Of a DNA stretch of 60,155 nucleotides, positions 26,997-38,873 are shown in pieces. The notes beneath the pieces are model-generated. The model was given only the letters and a program-made list of their open reading frames with translations. It had not been told where the DNA came from and searched no databases. The DNA comes from Caulobacter sp. 17J65-9 (lineage in GTDB: Bacteria; Pseudomonadota; Alphaproteobacteria; Caulobacterales; Caulobacteraceae). Position 1 is the first letter of the stretch. Every line of letters starts with the position of its first letter. The stretch spans positions 1 through 60,155 of the forward strand of contig NZ_JAAIVC010000007.1 in NCBI RefSeq assembly GCF_010975005.1, in the 5' to 3' direction. A program made the position numbers and the translations under genes.

Positions 26997-28018
26997 GCCG
27001 GCTGATCTCCGGGGAAGCCCAGGGCGGCGAGACCTACGATAAGGCGCTGCGGCCCCAGACGCTCAGCGAGTTCGTCGGCCAGGAGCCGATCAAGGCCAAC
27101 CTGCAGGTGTTCGTCGACGCCGCCCGCGGCCGCGGTGAAGCCCTGGACCACGTGCTGCTGTTCGGCCCGCCGGGCCTGGGCAAGACCACGCTGGCCCAGA
27201 TCGTCGCGCGCGAGCTGGGCGTGAACTTCCGCGCCACCGCCGGCCCGGTGCTGGCCAAGGCCGGCGACCTGGCGGCCATCCTGACCAACCTCGAGCCGCG
27301 CGACGTCCTGTTCATCGACGAGATCCATCGCCTGGCCCCGGCGGTCGAGGAGATCCTCTATCCGGCGATGGAGGACTACGTGCTGGACCTGGTGATCGGG
27401 GAGGGGCCGTCGGCGCGCTCGGTGCGCATCGACCTGGCCCCCTTCACCCTGGTCGGCGCGACCACGCGGGCGGGCCTGCTGGCCACGCCGCTGCGCGACC
27501 GCTTCGGCATTCCCCTGCGGCTGGAGTTCTACACGCCCGACGAGCTGAAGCGGGTGATCCTGGGGGCCGCGCGCAAGATGGGCGCGCCCCTGTCCGACGA
27601 AGGCGCGGCGGAGATCGCCACCCGGGCCCGGGGCACCCCGCGCGTCGCCGGGCGGCTGCTGCGCCGGGTGCGCGACTTCGCCAGCGCCGAGGGCGCCGAG
27701 GTGATCGATCGGCTGTGCGCCGCGCGTGCGCTGGCCCGTCTGGACGTCGACGAGGTCGGGCTGGACAGCCTGGACCGCCGCTACCTGCGCGCCCTGATCG
27801 AGAACTACGGCGGCGGGCCGGTCGGCATGGACACCATCGCCGCCGCCATCGCCGAGGCGCGCGACGCAGTCGAGGACGTGATCGAGCCCTACCTGCTGCA
27901 GCAGGGCTTCATCCAGCGCACGCCGCGCGGGCGCATGGCCTGCGCCAAGGCCTACGCGCACCTGGGCCTGACCGCCCCGGCGCCCAAGCCCGGGCAGGCG
28001 GGTCTTTTCGAAGACTGA
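26993..28018 (+). CDS. ruvB: Holliday junction branch-migration ATPase RuvB
   Basis: A 341-residue AAA+ motor. Walker [10 protein letters not shown], Walker B FIDEIHRL, sensor 1 GATTRAG, the arginine finger region RDRFGI and the winged-helix C-terminus (TPRGRMAC) are present. GTG start overlapping the ruvA stop. It drives branch migration on the RuvA platform. Confidence 0.97.
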   Translation: MSRLISGEAQGGETYDKALRPQTLSEFVGQEPIKANLQVFVDAARGRGEALDHVLLFGPPGLGKTTLAQIVARELGVNFRATAGPVLAKAGDLAAILTNLEPRDVLFIDEIHRLAPAVEEILYPAMEDYVLDLVIGEGPSARSVRIDLAPFTLVGATTRAGLLATPLRDRFGIPLRLEFYTPDELKRVILGAARKMGAPLSDEGAAEIATRARGTPRVAGRLLRRVRDFASAEGAEVIDRLCAARALARLDVDEVGLDSLDRRYLRALIENYGGGPVGMDTIAAAIAEARDAVEDVIEPYLLQQGFIQRTPRGRMACAKAYAHLGLTAPAPKPGQAGLFED

Positions 28019-28056
28019 CGAATATGGTCGGTTCGCGCCGGCCGCAGGAGGACCGT

Positions 28057-28455
28057 ATGCGCAAGATGACCGTGAAGCCGACCCGGCGGACCTGGATCCT
28101 GATTTTCGGGCTGCTCGCCGCCGCCGCGGTGGGCGTGTGGGTGCTGAAGCAGGGCGCCGCGAAGCGCGCCGCCGCCCAGCGTCCGGCCGTGGCCCTGTCG
28201 GCCGGCGCCGAACAGGCCCGCGGCGCGCTGAAGACCCGCCTCGGCAAGGACGTCGACCTGCTCTACGTCACCGAGCCCGGCGCCCAGGTGGTGTGCGGCT
28301 ACTACGGCCTGAAGGCGACCAAGCCGGGCCAGCCGGTGCGCGCGTCCAGCTTCGTGTTCCAGAACGGCCAGGTGGTCCTGGGCGCCGACAAGGGCGCGGC
28401 GTGGAACGCCTTCCAGAAGGCGACCTGCGGCGCGGCCTGGACGGCGCAGCCCTGA
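28057..28455 (+). CDS. Membrane-anchored protein of unknown function
   Basis: A 132-residue protein with a basic N-terminus, one hydrophobic helix at about 13-30, and a periplasmic or cytoplasmic domain of roughly 95 residues with two Cys (in VVCGYYGLK and ATCGAAW) that could form a disulfide. AGGAGG precedes the ATG at 28057; an earlier in-frame ATG at 28024 has no such site. Not recognised. It sits between ruvB and ybgC in what looks like one transcription direction, ending 2 bases before ybgC. Confidence 0.7.
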   Translation: MRKMTVKPTRRTWILIFGLLAAAAVGVWVLKQGAAKRAAAQRPAVALSAGAEQARGALKTRLGKDVDLLYVTEPGAQVVCGYYGLKATKPGQPVRASSFVFQNGQVVLGADKGAAWNAFQKATCGAAWTAQP

Positions 28456-28457
28456 GC

Positions 28458-28916
28458 ATGAGCGCCGATCTCGTCGCCACGGCCGGCCATTTCGTCGGCC
28501 GTGACCACCTGCTGCCGGTCCGGGTCTATTACGAGGACACCGACTTCACCGGGCTGGTCTACCACGCCAACTACCTGCGCTATTTCGAGCGCGGCCGGTC
28601 GGATTTCCTCCGGGTCGTGTCCTCGGGCCACACCGAGCTGCTGGAACGCGAGGATCCGCTGGCCTTCGTGGTCGTGCGCATGGAGATCGATTATCTGCGC
28701 GGCGCGCGCATCGACGACGCCCTGGTGGTGCGCACCGCCTACGACCGGGTCAAAGGGCCGCGCCTTATCATTTCGCAATCGATTGAACGGGCAGGCGAAA
28801 TCGTGTGTCGTGCGAAGGTCGACGCGGCCTGCATCGACCTGCAGGGGCGCCCGCGCAGACCGCCCAGGCAGATGATCGACAATCTGCGACCGTGGCTTCT
28901 GCCCGACGCGCCGTAG
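28458..28916 (+). CDS. ybgC: YbgC-type acyl-CoA thioesterase of the Tol–Pal cluster
   Basis: A 152-residue hot-dog-fold thioesterase. The signature VYYEDTDFTGLVYHANYLRYFER carries the catalytic Asp in its first third. YbgC hydrolyses acyl-CoA or acyl-ACP and belongs with tolQRAB–pal in most proteobacteria, possibly linking phospholipid metabolism to the envelope machine. It starts 2 bases after the previous stop; tolQ follows 71 bases on. Confidence 0.93.
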   Translation: MSADLVATAGHFVGRDHLLPVRVYYEDTDFTGLVYHANYLRYFERGRSDFLRVVSSGHTELLEREDPLAFVVVRMEIDYLRGARIDDALVVRTAYDRVKGPRLIISQSIERAGEIVCRAKVDAACIDLQGRPRRPPRQMIDNLRPWLLPDAP

Positions 28917-28987
28917 ATTTGTCGCGTTCGATCTGTTGAATATGGTCGCGCTTAGCCGACCTGGCGAACTTCATACGGGAGCTGTTC

Positions 28988-29701
28988 ATGGCCGAGGGCG
29001 TGAACCCTGACACCCTGAACATCATCAGCCTGTTCATGCAGGCCGACTGGGTCGTGAAACTGGTCATGATCGGGCTGGCGATCGCCTCGCTGTGGTCGTG
29101 GGCCGTGATCCTGGACAAGACCGTCCGCTTCGGCGCCCTGAACCGGCAGGCCGACGCCTTCGAGGCCGCGGCCGGAACCGGTCGTTCGCTGGACGACCTG
29201 GCCGCCCAGGCGGGCGACAGCCCGCGCCACCCGCTGCCCTTGCTGCTGGTCACCGCGCTGAAGGACTGGCGCGAGACCCGCGCCCGCGGCCCGCTCAGCG
29301 ACACCCAGACGGCGCTCTTGATGCAGCGCATCGACCGGGCGCTGGACGCCGTGATCGCGCGTGAGAACCGCAAGATCGAAGACGGCCTGGGCGTGCTGGC
29401 GGTGGTCGCCACCTCTTCGCCGTTCATCGGCCTGTTCGGCACGGTGTGGGGCATTATGCACGCCTTCGACGCCATCGCCGCGTCGGGCAACACCAACCTG
29501 GCCACCGTGGCCCCGGCCATCGCCGAAGCCCTGTTCGCCACCGCCATCGGCCTGGGCGCGGCCATCCCGGCCTACATCGCCTACAACAAGTTCTCGTTGG
29601 ACGCGTCGAAGTTCGCCGGCCGCATGGAGAGCTTCGCCGACGACCTGGGCGTCGCCGTCGCCAAGAAGCTGGGCGACCGCCTCAACGAGCGGGCGGCCTG
29701 A
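28988..29701 (+). CDS. tolQ: Tol–Pal system proton channel subunit TolQ
   Basis: A 237-residue inner-membrane protein of the MotA/TolQ/ExbB family with three helices: about 20-40, 138-160 and 172-195. It carries the conserved [12 protein letters not shown] segment and [13 protein letters not shown]. With TolR it uses proton flow to energise TolA. tolR starts three bases after it. Confidence 0.96.
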   Translation: MAEGVNPDTLNIISLFMQADWVVKLVMIGLAIASLWSWAVILDKTVRFGALNRQADAFEAAAGTGRSLDDLAAQAGDSPRHPLPLLLVTALKDWRETRARGPLSDTQTALLMQRIDRALDAVIARENRKIEDGLGVLAVVATSSPFIGLFGTVWGIMHAFDAIAASGNTNLATVAPAIAEALFATAIGLGAAIPAYIAYNKFSLDASKFAGRMESFADDLGVAVAKKLGDRLNERAA

Positions 29702-29704
29702 TCC

Positions 29705-30181
29705 ATGGGCATGTCGTTGCAGGGCGGCGACGGGCGTGGCCGCCGGCGCATCCGCCGCCGCCAGACCCTGTCTGAAATCAACGTCACGCCGCTGGTCGAC
29801 GTGATGCTGGTGCTCCTGATCATCTTCATGATCTCGGCCCCGCTGCTGACCGTGGGCGTCGAGGTCGAGCTGCCGAAGACCGAGGCCCAGGCGCTCTCCG
29901 ACTCCAAGGAAGAGCCGCTGACCGTCTCCATCCGCCGCGACGGCGCGATCTTCATCCAGGAGACCGCCATCGACTATGCGGAGCTGGCCCCGCGCCTGAC
30001 CGCCCTGGCCGGCGAGGTTCTCGACAAGCCGATCTACGTGCGCGCCGACGGCGGCGCGCCGTACGAGGCCGTGGCCCGCGTCATGGCCAAGCTGTCGACC
30101 TCGGGCTTCACCAAGATCAACCTGATCACCGACACGGCCGGCAACGGCGCCGACAAGGCGTCCAAGCCGGACGCCGGCTAA
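29705..30181 (+). CDS. tolR: Tol–Pal system subunit TolR
   Basis: A 158-residue protein: Arg-rich cytoplasmic head, one helix with the proton-carrying Asp ([15 protein letters not shown], about residues 28-42), and a periplasmic ExbD/TolR domain. The alphaproteobacterial length is usual. It sits 3 bases from both tolQ and tolA, so the three are tightly coupled. Confidence 0.96.
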   Translation: MGMSLQGGDGRGRRRIRRRQTLSEINVTPLVDVMLVLLIIFMISAPLLTVGVEVELPKTEAQALSDSKEEPLTVSIRRDGAIFIQETAIDYAELAPRLTALAGEVLDKPIYVRADGGAPYEAVARVMAKLSTSGFTKINLITDTAGNGADKASKPDAG

Positions 30182-30184
30182 CGC

Positions 30185-30994
30185 GTGGCGATGCGCAAGA
30201 ACGGTCTCACCCCGGCCCTGATCGGATCGGCCCTGCTGCATGTGGCCGTGTTCGGCTTCGCGCTGCTGAAGTGGCCGGACGAGACGCGCAAGGTGCTGAA
30301 CGCCGTCCCGGTGCAGATCGTCTCCGACATGCCGGCCCTGGCCCCCGCGCCCGCGGCCGATCATCCGGAGATGGACGAGACGCCCGCGCCGGCGGCCGAG
30401 GAGCCCGCGCCGGAGCCGACCCCGCCGACGCCGGAGCCGCCCAAGCCCGAGCCGAAGCCGGTCCCGCCCAAGCCCGAGCCCAAGCCGGTTCCGCCCAAGC
30501 CTGAGCCGAAGAAGCCGGAGCCCAAGCCCGAGCCGAAGCCGGCCAAGGCCGACAAGGCGCCGGTGAAGAAGCCGGTGAAGGAGGCGGAGACCAGCCCGCT
30601 CGACTTCGTGAAGGACCTGTCGCGCTCGAGCTCGAAGCCGAAGTCGAGCCAGGACCCGAATGCGGCCAAGGGCACGTCGCGCACCGGCACGGCCCAGGTC
30701 GACACGGGGCCGGCGCTGAACGGGCTTGTCGCCAAGCTCCAGGACCTGTGGAACGTGAACTGCGCGGCTGAAGGCGTCGATCAGGTCGTGATCAAGATGC
30801 AGTTCAAGCTGTCGAACACCGGCCGCATCAGCGACGGGCCGCGCTGGGTCAACCGGAACAACGATGCTGTCTGGATGGCGGCGGCCGATCGCGCGGACGC
30901 TGCGATCGGCAAGGGGCAACCGTACACCGAGTTGCCCTCGGAGCTCCTCAATCAGCAGATCACCGTGAACTTCATCGGCAAGAACGCCTGCTGA
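30185..30994 (+). CDS. tolA: Tol–Pal system bridging protein TolA
   Basis: A 269-residue protein with an N-terminal membrane helix (about residues 9-24), a Pro/Lys/Glu-rich periplasmic spacer (about 45-135) and a C-terminal globular domain (about 180-269) with two Cys (NCAAEG and the final KNAC). The spacer includes PEPKPVPPK units encoded by a 27-base tandem repeat. TolA spans the periplasm to reach TolB and Pal. GTG at 30185; an ATG six bases on is the alternative. The polyproline runs may depend on EF-P. Confidence 0.93.
   Translation: MAMRKNGLTPALIGSALLHVAVFGFALLKWPDETRKVLNAVPVQIVSDMPALAPAPAADHPEMDETPAPAAEEPAPEPTPPTPEPPKPEPKPVPPKPEPKPVPPKPEPKKPEPKPEPKPAKADKAPVKKPVKEAETSPLDFVKDLSRSSSKPKSSQDPNAAKGTSRTGTAQVDTGPALNGLVAKLQDLWNVNCAAEGVDQVVIKMQFKLSNTGRISDGPRWVNRNNDAVWMAAADRADAAIGKGQPYTELPSELLNQQITVNFIGKNAC
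30446..30499 (+). repeat. 27-base tandem repeat within tolA
   Basis: Two units (30446-30472, 30473-30499) differing at two positions, each coding PEPKPVPPK, with a diverged third after. It lengthens the TolA spacer. Confidence 0.85.
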
Positions 30995-31086
30995 GCGCGG
31001 CGCCGTCGCGCCCAATCTTCGCCGCTTTCCGACTCCACCAATTCGCCTTGGCTGCTAAGGTCGAGAAAACGAGGATACGCCAGCCT

Positions 31087-32418
31087 ATGCGCCTGCCCCG
31101 CCCGCTCGTCGCCCTGTTCGCCACGCTCGCCGTGTTCGGGACCTTCGCGCCCGCGACAGCCTGGGCGCAGATCGAGGTCGACGTCACGCAGGGCGTGATC
31201 AAGCCGGTTCCGATCGCCATCCCGGCCTTCCAGGGGCAGTACGGCGCCGAGATCGCCAAGGTGGTCTCCGACGACCTCGAACGTTCCGGCTATTTCCGCC
31301 CGATCGATCCGAACGCCTTCATCGAGCGCAATCTGGACATCAGCGTCCAGCCGCGCTTCGCCGACTGGCGCGTGATCAACGCCGAGTTCCTGGTCAACGG
31401 CCGCTCCGTCGTCGACGCCGACGGCCGGCTGCGGGTCGACTTCCGCCTCTGGAACGTGGCGGGCGAGAAGGGCGTCGACCTCGCCGGCAAGCCCGGGCAG
31501 GAGCCGACGGGCCTGCAGTTCACCTCGACCCCGGAGAACTGGCGCAAGATCGCGCACATGATCTCGGACCGGCTCTACGAGCAGATGACCGGCGCGGGCG
31601 GCTACTTCAACACGCGGGTCGTGTTCGTGGCCGAGAGCGGTCCGAAGACCAAGCGCCGCAAGGTGCTGGGCATCATGGACCAGGACGGCGCCAACCCGCA
31701 GTACCTGACCGACGGCACCTACCAGGTGATGACGCCGCGCTTCTCGTCCTCGGACCAGAAGATCACCTACATGGCGCTGGGCGACAACTTCACCCGCATC
31801 TACCTCTTCGACATCGAGACCGGCCGCCAGGAGTCGCTGGGCCAGTTCGAGGGCGCGGTGTTCGCCCCGCGGTTCTCGCCGGACGGCAGCAAGGTGGCGT
31901 TCTCGATCGAACGCGCCGGCAACTCCGACATCTGGACCATGGACCTGCGCACGCGGGCGCGTTCGCGCCTGACCGCGGACCCGGCCATCGACACCTCGCC
32001 GTCCTATTCGCCGGACGGCCGCTCCATCGTGTTCAACTCCGACCGCGGCGGCAGCCCGCAGCTTTACGTCATGGGCGCCGACGGTTCGGGCGCGCGCCGG
32101 ATCTCCTACGGCAACGGCCGCTATTCGACGCCGGTGTGGAGCCCGAAGGGCGACTGGATCGCCTTCACCAAGCAGGAGGGCGGCCGCTTCCACATCGGGG
32201 TGATGAAGCCGGACGGCTCGGACGAGCGCATCCTGACCTCGAGCTACTTCGAGGAAGGCCCGACCTGGGCCCCCAACGGCCGCTACATCATGTTTCACCG
32301 CGAAGCTCCGGGCGTGCCGCCGCGCCTCTGGATCGTGGACGTCACCGGGCGGATCGAGCGCCAGGCCCCCTATTCGGGCTCGGCCTCGGACCCGGCCTGG
32401 TCGCCGCTGCTCGACTAA
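31087..32418 (+). CDS. tolB: Tol–Pal system beta-propeller TolB
   Basis: A 443-residue periplasmic protein. Signal peptide ending TAWAQ; an N-terminal alpha/beta domain (to about 170) and a six-bladed WD-like propeller with repeated [26 protein letters not shown] and [10 protein letters not shown] blades. TolB binds Pal and TolA. The ATG at 31087 begins the signal peptide; an earlier in-frame TTG would not. Confidence 0.96.
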   Translation: MRLPRPLVALFATLAVFGTFAPATAWAQIEVDVTQGVIKPVPIAIPAFQGQYGAEIAKVVSDDLERSGYFRPIDPNAFIERNLDISVQPRFADWRVINAEFLVNGRSVVDADGRLRVDFRLWNVAGEKGVDLAGKPGQEPTGLQFTSTPENWRKIAHMISDRLYEQMTGAGGYFNTRVVFVAESGPKTKRRKVLGIMDQDGANPQYLTDGTYQVMTPRFSSSDQKITYMALGDNFTRIYLFDIETGRQESLGQFEGAVFAPRFSPDGSKVAFSIERAGNSDIWTMDLRTRARSRLTADPAIDTSPSYSPDGRSIVFNSDRGGSPQLYVMGADGSGARRISYGNGRYSTPVWSPKGDWIAFTKQEGGRFHIGVMKPDGSDERILTSSYFEEGPTWAPNGRYIMFHREAPGVPPRLWIVDVTGRIERQAPYSGSASDPAWSPLLD

Positions 32419-32531
32419 GTGGATTTGAAGATTCCGAAACCGCGTTCTAAGAACGTAGCTCAAGCGTGACGGAACCGTCGCCGACTGTGTGTAAGCTCGG
32501 TCGGAAACTCGGGAACAAGGAGAGTAAAAAA

Positions 32532-33071
32532 ATGAAAAACGTCGTTTCTCGCGTCGCCCTGGTCGCGCTGATGGCCGCTTCGATGGCCGCCTGCGCCAAG
32601 AAGCCGACCCCGGAGCCGATCCAGCCGCAGCCGCAGCCGCCGGTCGAACAGCCGCAGCCGCAGCCGCAGCCGCCGGTCCAGCAGCAGCCGGTCGGCCCGA
32701 TCCCGGGCTCGGAGCAGGACTTCGTCATCAACGCCGGCGACCGCGTGTACTTCGACTTCGACCAGTACTCCGTGCGCGACGAAGCCCGCGGCGTTCTGGA
32801 CGCCCAGGCCGCCTGGCTGGCCCGCTACCCGGGCGTGACCGTCCGCATCGAAGGCAACGCCGACGAGCGCGGCACCCGCGAATACAACATGGCCCTGGGC
32901 GCCCGCCGCGCCAACGCCGTGCGCGACTACCTGGTCAGCCGCGGCGTTTCGGCCTCGCGCATCGAGACCATCTCCTACGGTAAGGAACGTCCGATCGATC
33001 CGGGCTCCAACGAGGACGCCTGGGCCCGCAACCGGAACGCCCACACCGCCATCACCTCCGGCGCGCGCTAA
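32532..33071 (+). CDS. pal: Peptidoglycan-associated lipoprotein Pal
   Basis: A 179-residue outer-membrane lipoprotein. Signal peptide ending MAASMAAC with the lipid-bearing Cys near residue 21, a Pro/Gln linker (QPQPQPP repeats, about 25-55), then an OmpA-like domain with FDFDQYSV and IEGNADERGTREYN, which bind diaminopimelate in peptidoglycan. A strong AAGGAGAG site precedes the ATG. Terminator follows. Confidence 0.96.
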   Translation: MKNVVSRVALVALMAASMAACAKKPTPEPIQPQPQPPVEQPQPQPQPPVQQQPVGPIPGSEQDFVINAGDRVYFDFDQYSVRDEARGVLDAQAAWLARYPGVTVRIEGNADERGTREYNMALGARRANAVRDYLVSRGVSASRIETISYGKERPIDPGSNEDAWARNRNAHTAITSGAR

Positions 33072-33094
33072 TCCGCACGACGGAATGAGACGGG

Positions 33095-33126
33095 GAGGGG
33101 GCCGGAGCGATCCGGCCCCCTCTTTT
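33095..33126 (+). terminator. Terminator after pal
   Basis: A 12-bp stem (33095-33106 with 33111-33122), GCGA loop, followed by TTTT. It closes the tolQRAB–pal unit. Confidence 0.92.
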
Positions 33127-33181
33127 CTTGGGCGCGGCCGTGCCGCAAAGTCGTCTGAAAGCCGTGGGAGCCTCCAGGTCC

Positions 33182-34051
33182 ATGAGAAAAGCTCTTTCCT
33201 CCATCTCGGTCCTGACTCTGGGCGCGGTGCTGGCCGCGACCCTGGCCGCCGGCCCGCTGGCCGCTCAGACCAAGCCCGTCGCCGTGCAGGCGGTCGAGCC
33301 GCCCGCCATCGAGTGGGACAAGAAGCGCCTCGAGCGGCTGGAGAAGAACGTCCGCAAGATGGAGAAGGCGCTCGGCCAGTATAACGAGCAGGGCGAACCC
33401 TTCGTCATCCAGCCCGATCCGGAAGTCGTGGCCCTGCAGGGGCAGGTCGCCAGCCTGTCCGGCAAGGTCGCCGACCTCGAAGAGGCGCTGCAGCGCGTCA
33501 ACGGCCAGTTGGAGAGCTCCAACTTCGAGCTGACCAAGGCCCGGCAGGCCCAGAACGCCTCGGCCGCCCAGATCGACCCGCTGCTGGCCCGCATCGCCGC
33601 GCTCGAGAGCAAGATGGCGACCATGGACACGGCCGCCGCGCCGGCCCCGGCCAAGTCGACCGGCAGCTCGGCGTCGGACTTCAAGGCCGCCAAGCAGATG
33701 ATGCTGGAGGGCGACTACGCCGCCGCCGAGAAGGCCTTCGAGACCTTCGTGGAGGCCTGGACGGACAGCCCGGAGACGGCGGAGGCCTGGTACAACCTGG
33801 GCGAAATCCGCTTCACCGGCTCGGACCGCGAAGCCACCGCCGTGGCCTACGCCTACGCCCTGAAGGGCTGGCCCAAGACCAAGTGGGCGCCGGAAGCGGC
33901 CGTGAAGTTCTCGACCGCGCTCGCCGGCGCCGGCCGCAACAAGGAAGCCTGCGCCGCCCTGGCCGAATACAACAAGCGCTACGCCGAAGGCGCCAGCGCC
34001 GCGCTCAAGACCCGCGCGACCGCGGCCAAGACCAAGGCCAAGTGCGTCTGA
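33182..34051 (+). CDS. cpoB: Cell division coordinator CpoB
   Basis: A 289-residue periplasmic protein. Signal peptide (MRKALSSISV to LAAQT), a coiled-coil trimerisation region at about 35-125, then TPR repeats from about 165 (MMLEGDYAAAEKAFETF, AYNLGEIRFT). In E. coli CpoB links Tol–Pal with septal peptidoglycan synthesis. The ATG at 33182 starts the signal peptide. The gene lies past the pal terminator, so it may have its own promoter. It overlaps the tilS start. Confidence 0.93.
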   Translation: MRKALSSISVLTLGAVLAATLAAGPLAAQTKPVAVQAVEPPAIEWDKKRLERLEKNVRKMEKALGQYNEQGEPFVIQPDPEVVALQGQVASLSGKVADLEEALQRVNGQLESSNFELTKARQAQNASAAQIDPLLARIAALESKMATMDTAAAPAPAKSTGSSASDFKAAKQMMLEGDYAAAEKAFETFVEAWTDSPETAEAWYNLGEIRFTGSDREATAVAYAYALKGWPKTKWAPEAAVKFSTALAGAGRNKEACAALAEYNKRYAEGASAALKTRATAAKTKAKCV

Positions 34052-35393
34052 CCGAGCACGTCGCGGCCGTCCTCGACGGCCGGCTGGACCATCGCAGCAA
34101 GGCTCCCATCGCCGTCGCCCTCTCGGGCGGCGGCGATTCCGTTGCGCTGCTGGCCCTGACGCTCGACTGGGCGCGCCCGCGCGCCCGCCCGGTGCTGGCG
34201 CTGAGCGTCGACCACGGGCTGAACCCCGACAGCGCCGCCTGGACCCGCTTCGCCGCCGAAACCGCCGAACGCCTGGGGGCGGCTCACCGCGCCCTGGCCT
34301 GGACCGGCGAGAAGCCCCAGACCGGCCTGCCCGCCGCCGCCCGCGCCGCCCGCCATGCGCTGTTGGCGCAGGCCGCCCGGGCCGAGGGCGCCGGCGTGAT
34401 CCTGCTGGGCCACACCGCCGACGACGTCGTGGAAGGCGAGGCCATGCGGGCCGAGGGCTCCAGCTTGGGCGCGGTGCGGGAATGGTCGCCCTCGCCGGCC
34501 TGGCCCGAGGGGCGGGAGGTCATGCTGCTGCGGCCGCTGCTGGGCGTGTCGCGCGCCGAGCTGCGGGATGTCCTGCGCGAGCGGGGGCTGCGGTGGATCG
34601 AGGACCCCGCCAACGCCGACCCGCGCTTCGCCCGCGCCCGCGCGCGCCAGCGGTTGTCCGAGGGTGATCTCACCCCGGCGAAAGCGCGTCCTGAAATCGC
34701 CCCGGGCCGGGACGACCGGGTGAAGACCCTGGCGCGGGCCTGCGCGGACGACGGCGCCGGCGGCCTCGCGATCGCCCGCACCGCCCTGACCGATTGTGAT
34801 CCCGAAGCTCGACGCGTCTTCCTGTCCGCCGCCCTGGTCTGCGCCTCGGGTGGTGCGCGGCCGCCGCGCGGGGCGAGGCTCGACGCCCTGCTCGCCCGCC
34901 TGGCCGCAGAGGATGTCTTCACCGCCACCCTGGCCGGGGCGCGGGTCGAGGCGGAAAAGGCCCGACTTCGGATCCTGCGCGACGCCGGCGAGACGGCGCG
35001 CGGCGGGCTGAGGCCGGTCACGCTCGCCCCCGGCGTCGCCTCGGTTTGGGACGGCCGGTTCGAAATCGTCGCCGACCACGCCTGCGAAGTCCGTCCGCTG
35101 AAAGGGCTGGCGGCCCGGCTGGACGCCGCCGACCGGGCGGCGCTAAGAGCTGTGCCCGCCGCGGCCCGGCCCGGCGTGCCGGTGCTGGTTCGGGACGGCC
35201 AGGCTCGCCCGGTTCTTGCAGCGCGGGGGGCGTGGGTTCGCGCTTTGGCCCAGTCGAGATTGTTCCGGGCCTGCGGCGTGATCGCACACGAACGAGAGAA
35301 CGGCGTTTCGGCGCATAGCGTCTTAAGGCTCGTATCCCTATGTTCGGAGCCTGAGACACCCCCGGTCGCCGGGGAACAACGGTCGAGGTCTTA

Positions 35394-35394
<1 letters not shown>
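34042..35394 (+). CDS. tilS: tRNA(Ile)-lysidine synthetase
   Basis: A 450-residue PP-loop ATPase. The nucleotide motif SGGGDS is at 28-33; SVDHGLN and LLGHTADDV follow in the N-terminal domain. It adds lysine to C34 of the AUA-reading tRNA. The GTG at 34042 lies inside the cpoB end, giving overlap translation. The C-terminal half is weakly conserved, as usual. Its stop overlaps the ftsH ATG by one base. Confidence 0.93.
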
Positions 35395-37316
<1,922 letters not shown>

Positions 37317-37340
37317 AGGTCCGATTGCTGAACTGACGGA

Positions 37341-37372
37341 GGGGCGGTCCTGACGGGCCGCCCCTTCTGCAT
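37341..37372 (+). terminator. Terminator of ftsH
   Basis: A 10-pair stem with one G·U (37341-37350 with 37355-37364), followed by a T-containing stretch (TTCTGCATTTT). Only a moderate T-run. Confidence 0.65.
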
Positions 37373-37448
37373 TTTCGCCGCGTTGGCGCGCGCGCCCCCT
37401 CGCTGCTAAGTTGCTTGCGGCGCCGTAACCGCGCCGGGGGGACACATC

Positions 37449-37922
37449 ATGAAATTTGCTGTCGCCGGCCTCGCCGTGGCCGCCGCCGTCTTCGCCGCTG
37501 GAACCGCGAGCGCCGCCACCATCCATGACGGCGGGATGACCGGCCCGGAAGTCGCCGCCTGGCTCAAGGACAAGGGTTACCGCGCCGAACTGTCCAAGGA
37601 CGACGCCGGCGATCCCATGATCGACAGCGCGGCCGAAGGGATCAACTTCAAGGTCTATTTCTACGATTGCGAGGGGCCGCGCTGCAAAGCGATCCAGTTC
37701 TCGGCCGGGTTCGACCTGAAGAACGGCCTTTCGCTCGCCAAGGCCAACGAATGGAACCGCAAGAACCGCTATCTCAAGGTCTACCTCGACGACGATAGCG
37801 ACCCCTACGTCCAGTACGACGTCAACGTGAACGCCGGGCGCACCATGTCCGGCCTCGACGACGACTTCTCGGTGTGGACCGGCATGCTGGGCGACTTCGC
37901 CGAGTTCATCGACTGGCGCTGA
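37449..37922 (+). CDS. Exported YbjN-domain protein
   Basis: A 157-residue protein with a signal peptide ending ASAAT. The rest matches the YbjN fold pattern: VAAWLKDKGYRAELSKDD, a central GINFKVYFYDC strand, then LAKANEWNRKNRYLKVYLDDD. A Cys pair (DCEGPRCK) could form a disulfide in the periplasm. Role not known. It stands alone between the ftsH terminator and folP. Confidence 0.8.
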   Translation: MKFAVAGLAVAAAVFAAGTASAATIHDGGMTGPEVAAWLKDKGYRAELSKDDAGDPMIDSAAEGINFKVYFYDCEGPRCKAIQFSAGFDLKNGLSLAKANEWNRKNRYLKVYLDDDSDPYVQYDVNVNAGRTMSGLDDDFSVWTGMLGDFAEFIDWR

Positions 37923-37998
37923 CCCCAAGCCGGGCGTTTGCGCAGGCGCTGATCGGGCCTAGAAGGACCGGGCCCGATCGCGCCGCAGACGAGTTCGC

Positions 37999-38808
37999 AT
38001 GCCTTCCTCCCGCCCGCTGGTCATGGGCATCGTCAACGTCACGCCCGACAGCTTCTCCGACGGCGGGCGCTTCCTCGATCACGAGGCGGCGGTCGCCCAC
38101 GCCCTGAAGCTGGTCGGGCAGGGGGCGGACATCCTCGACATCGGCGGCGAGAGCACCCGGCCCGGCGCCCCCGCCGTCGACGAGGCCGAGGAAATCGCGC
38201 GCGTGGTCCCGGTGATCGCGGCGGTCCGGGCGAAAAGCGACGTGCGGATCTCGATCGACACCATGAAACCGGGCGTGGCTCGCGCGGCGGTCGAGGCCGG
38301 CGCGGACATGTGGAACGACGTCGCCGCCCTGGGCTTCGCGCCGGAGGCCCCGGCCGTCGCCGCGGCGCTCGGCTGCGAGGTGGTGCTGATGCACATGCAG
38401 GGCGAGCCGCGCACCATGCAGGACGCCCCGCACTACGACGACGTGGTCGCGGAGGTCCGCGCCTTCCTGGCGGAGCGCGCCGAGAGGGTGATGGCGGCCG
38501 GTGTGACGCGCGAGAAGATCTGGCTGGATCCGGGCGTGGGCTTCGGCAAGACGCCGGCCCACAATCTTGCGCTCATCCGCAACCTCGACCGCATCTGCGA
38601 CCTGGGCTTCCCGGTGCTGCTGGGCGTCAGCCGCAAGCGCTTCGTGCAGGCGCTGGACCCGTCGGCGACGACGGCGACCGACCGGCTGGGCGGCTCGCTG
38701 GCCGCGGCGCTGTACGGCGTCGCCCAGGGCGCGGCGGCGGTTCGGGTGCACGACGTGCGCGAGACCGCCCAGGCGGTGAAGACGTGGGCGGCGCTGCAGG
38801 CGGATTAA
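37999..38808 (+). CDS. folP: Dihydropteroate synthase
   Basis: A 269-residue TIM-barrel enzyme of folate synthesis and the sulfonamide target. Pterin site: GIVNVTPDSFSDGG near the start; DIGGESTRPGA; ISIDTMKPG; and the C-terminal GVSRKRF. Normal length. It follows ftsH at a distance, as in E. coli (ftsH–folP). No glmM is in the window. Confidence 0.95.
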   Translation: MPSSRPLVMGIVNVTPDSFSDGGRFLDHEAAVAHALKLVGQGADILDIGGESTRPGAPAVDEAEEIARVVPVIAAVRAKSDVRISIDTMKPGVARAAVEAGADMWNDVAALGFAPEAPAVAAALGCEVVLMHMQGEPRTMQDAPHYDDVVAEVRAFLAERAERVMAAGVTREKIWLDPGVGFGKTPAHNLALIRNLDRICDLGFPVLLGVSRKRFVQALDPSATTATDRLGGSLAAALYGVAQGAAAVRVHDVRETAQAVKTWAALQAD

Positions 38809-38873
38809 GGAGCCGATCGGCCCGCCTCGCGTTCCCCTCTCGCATTCGGCGCCGGTGTAGGTAGAACGCGCCC

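Noticed and set aside
30446-30499. Repeat array resembling CRISPR
   Set aside because: The units are contiguous and in frame, and encode the TolA proline-rich spacer; there are no spacers or cas genes.
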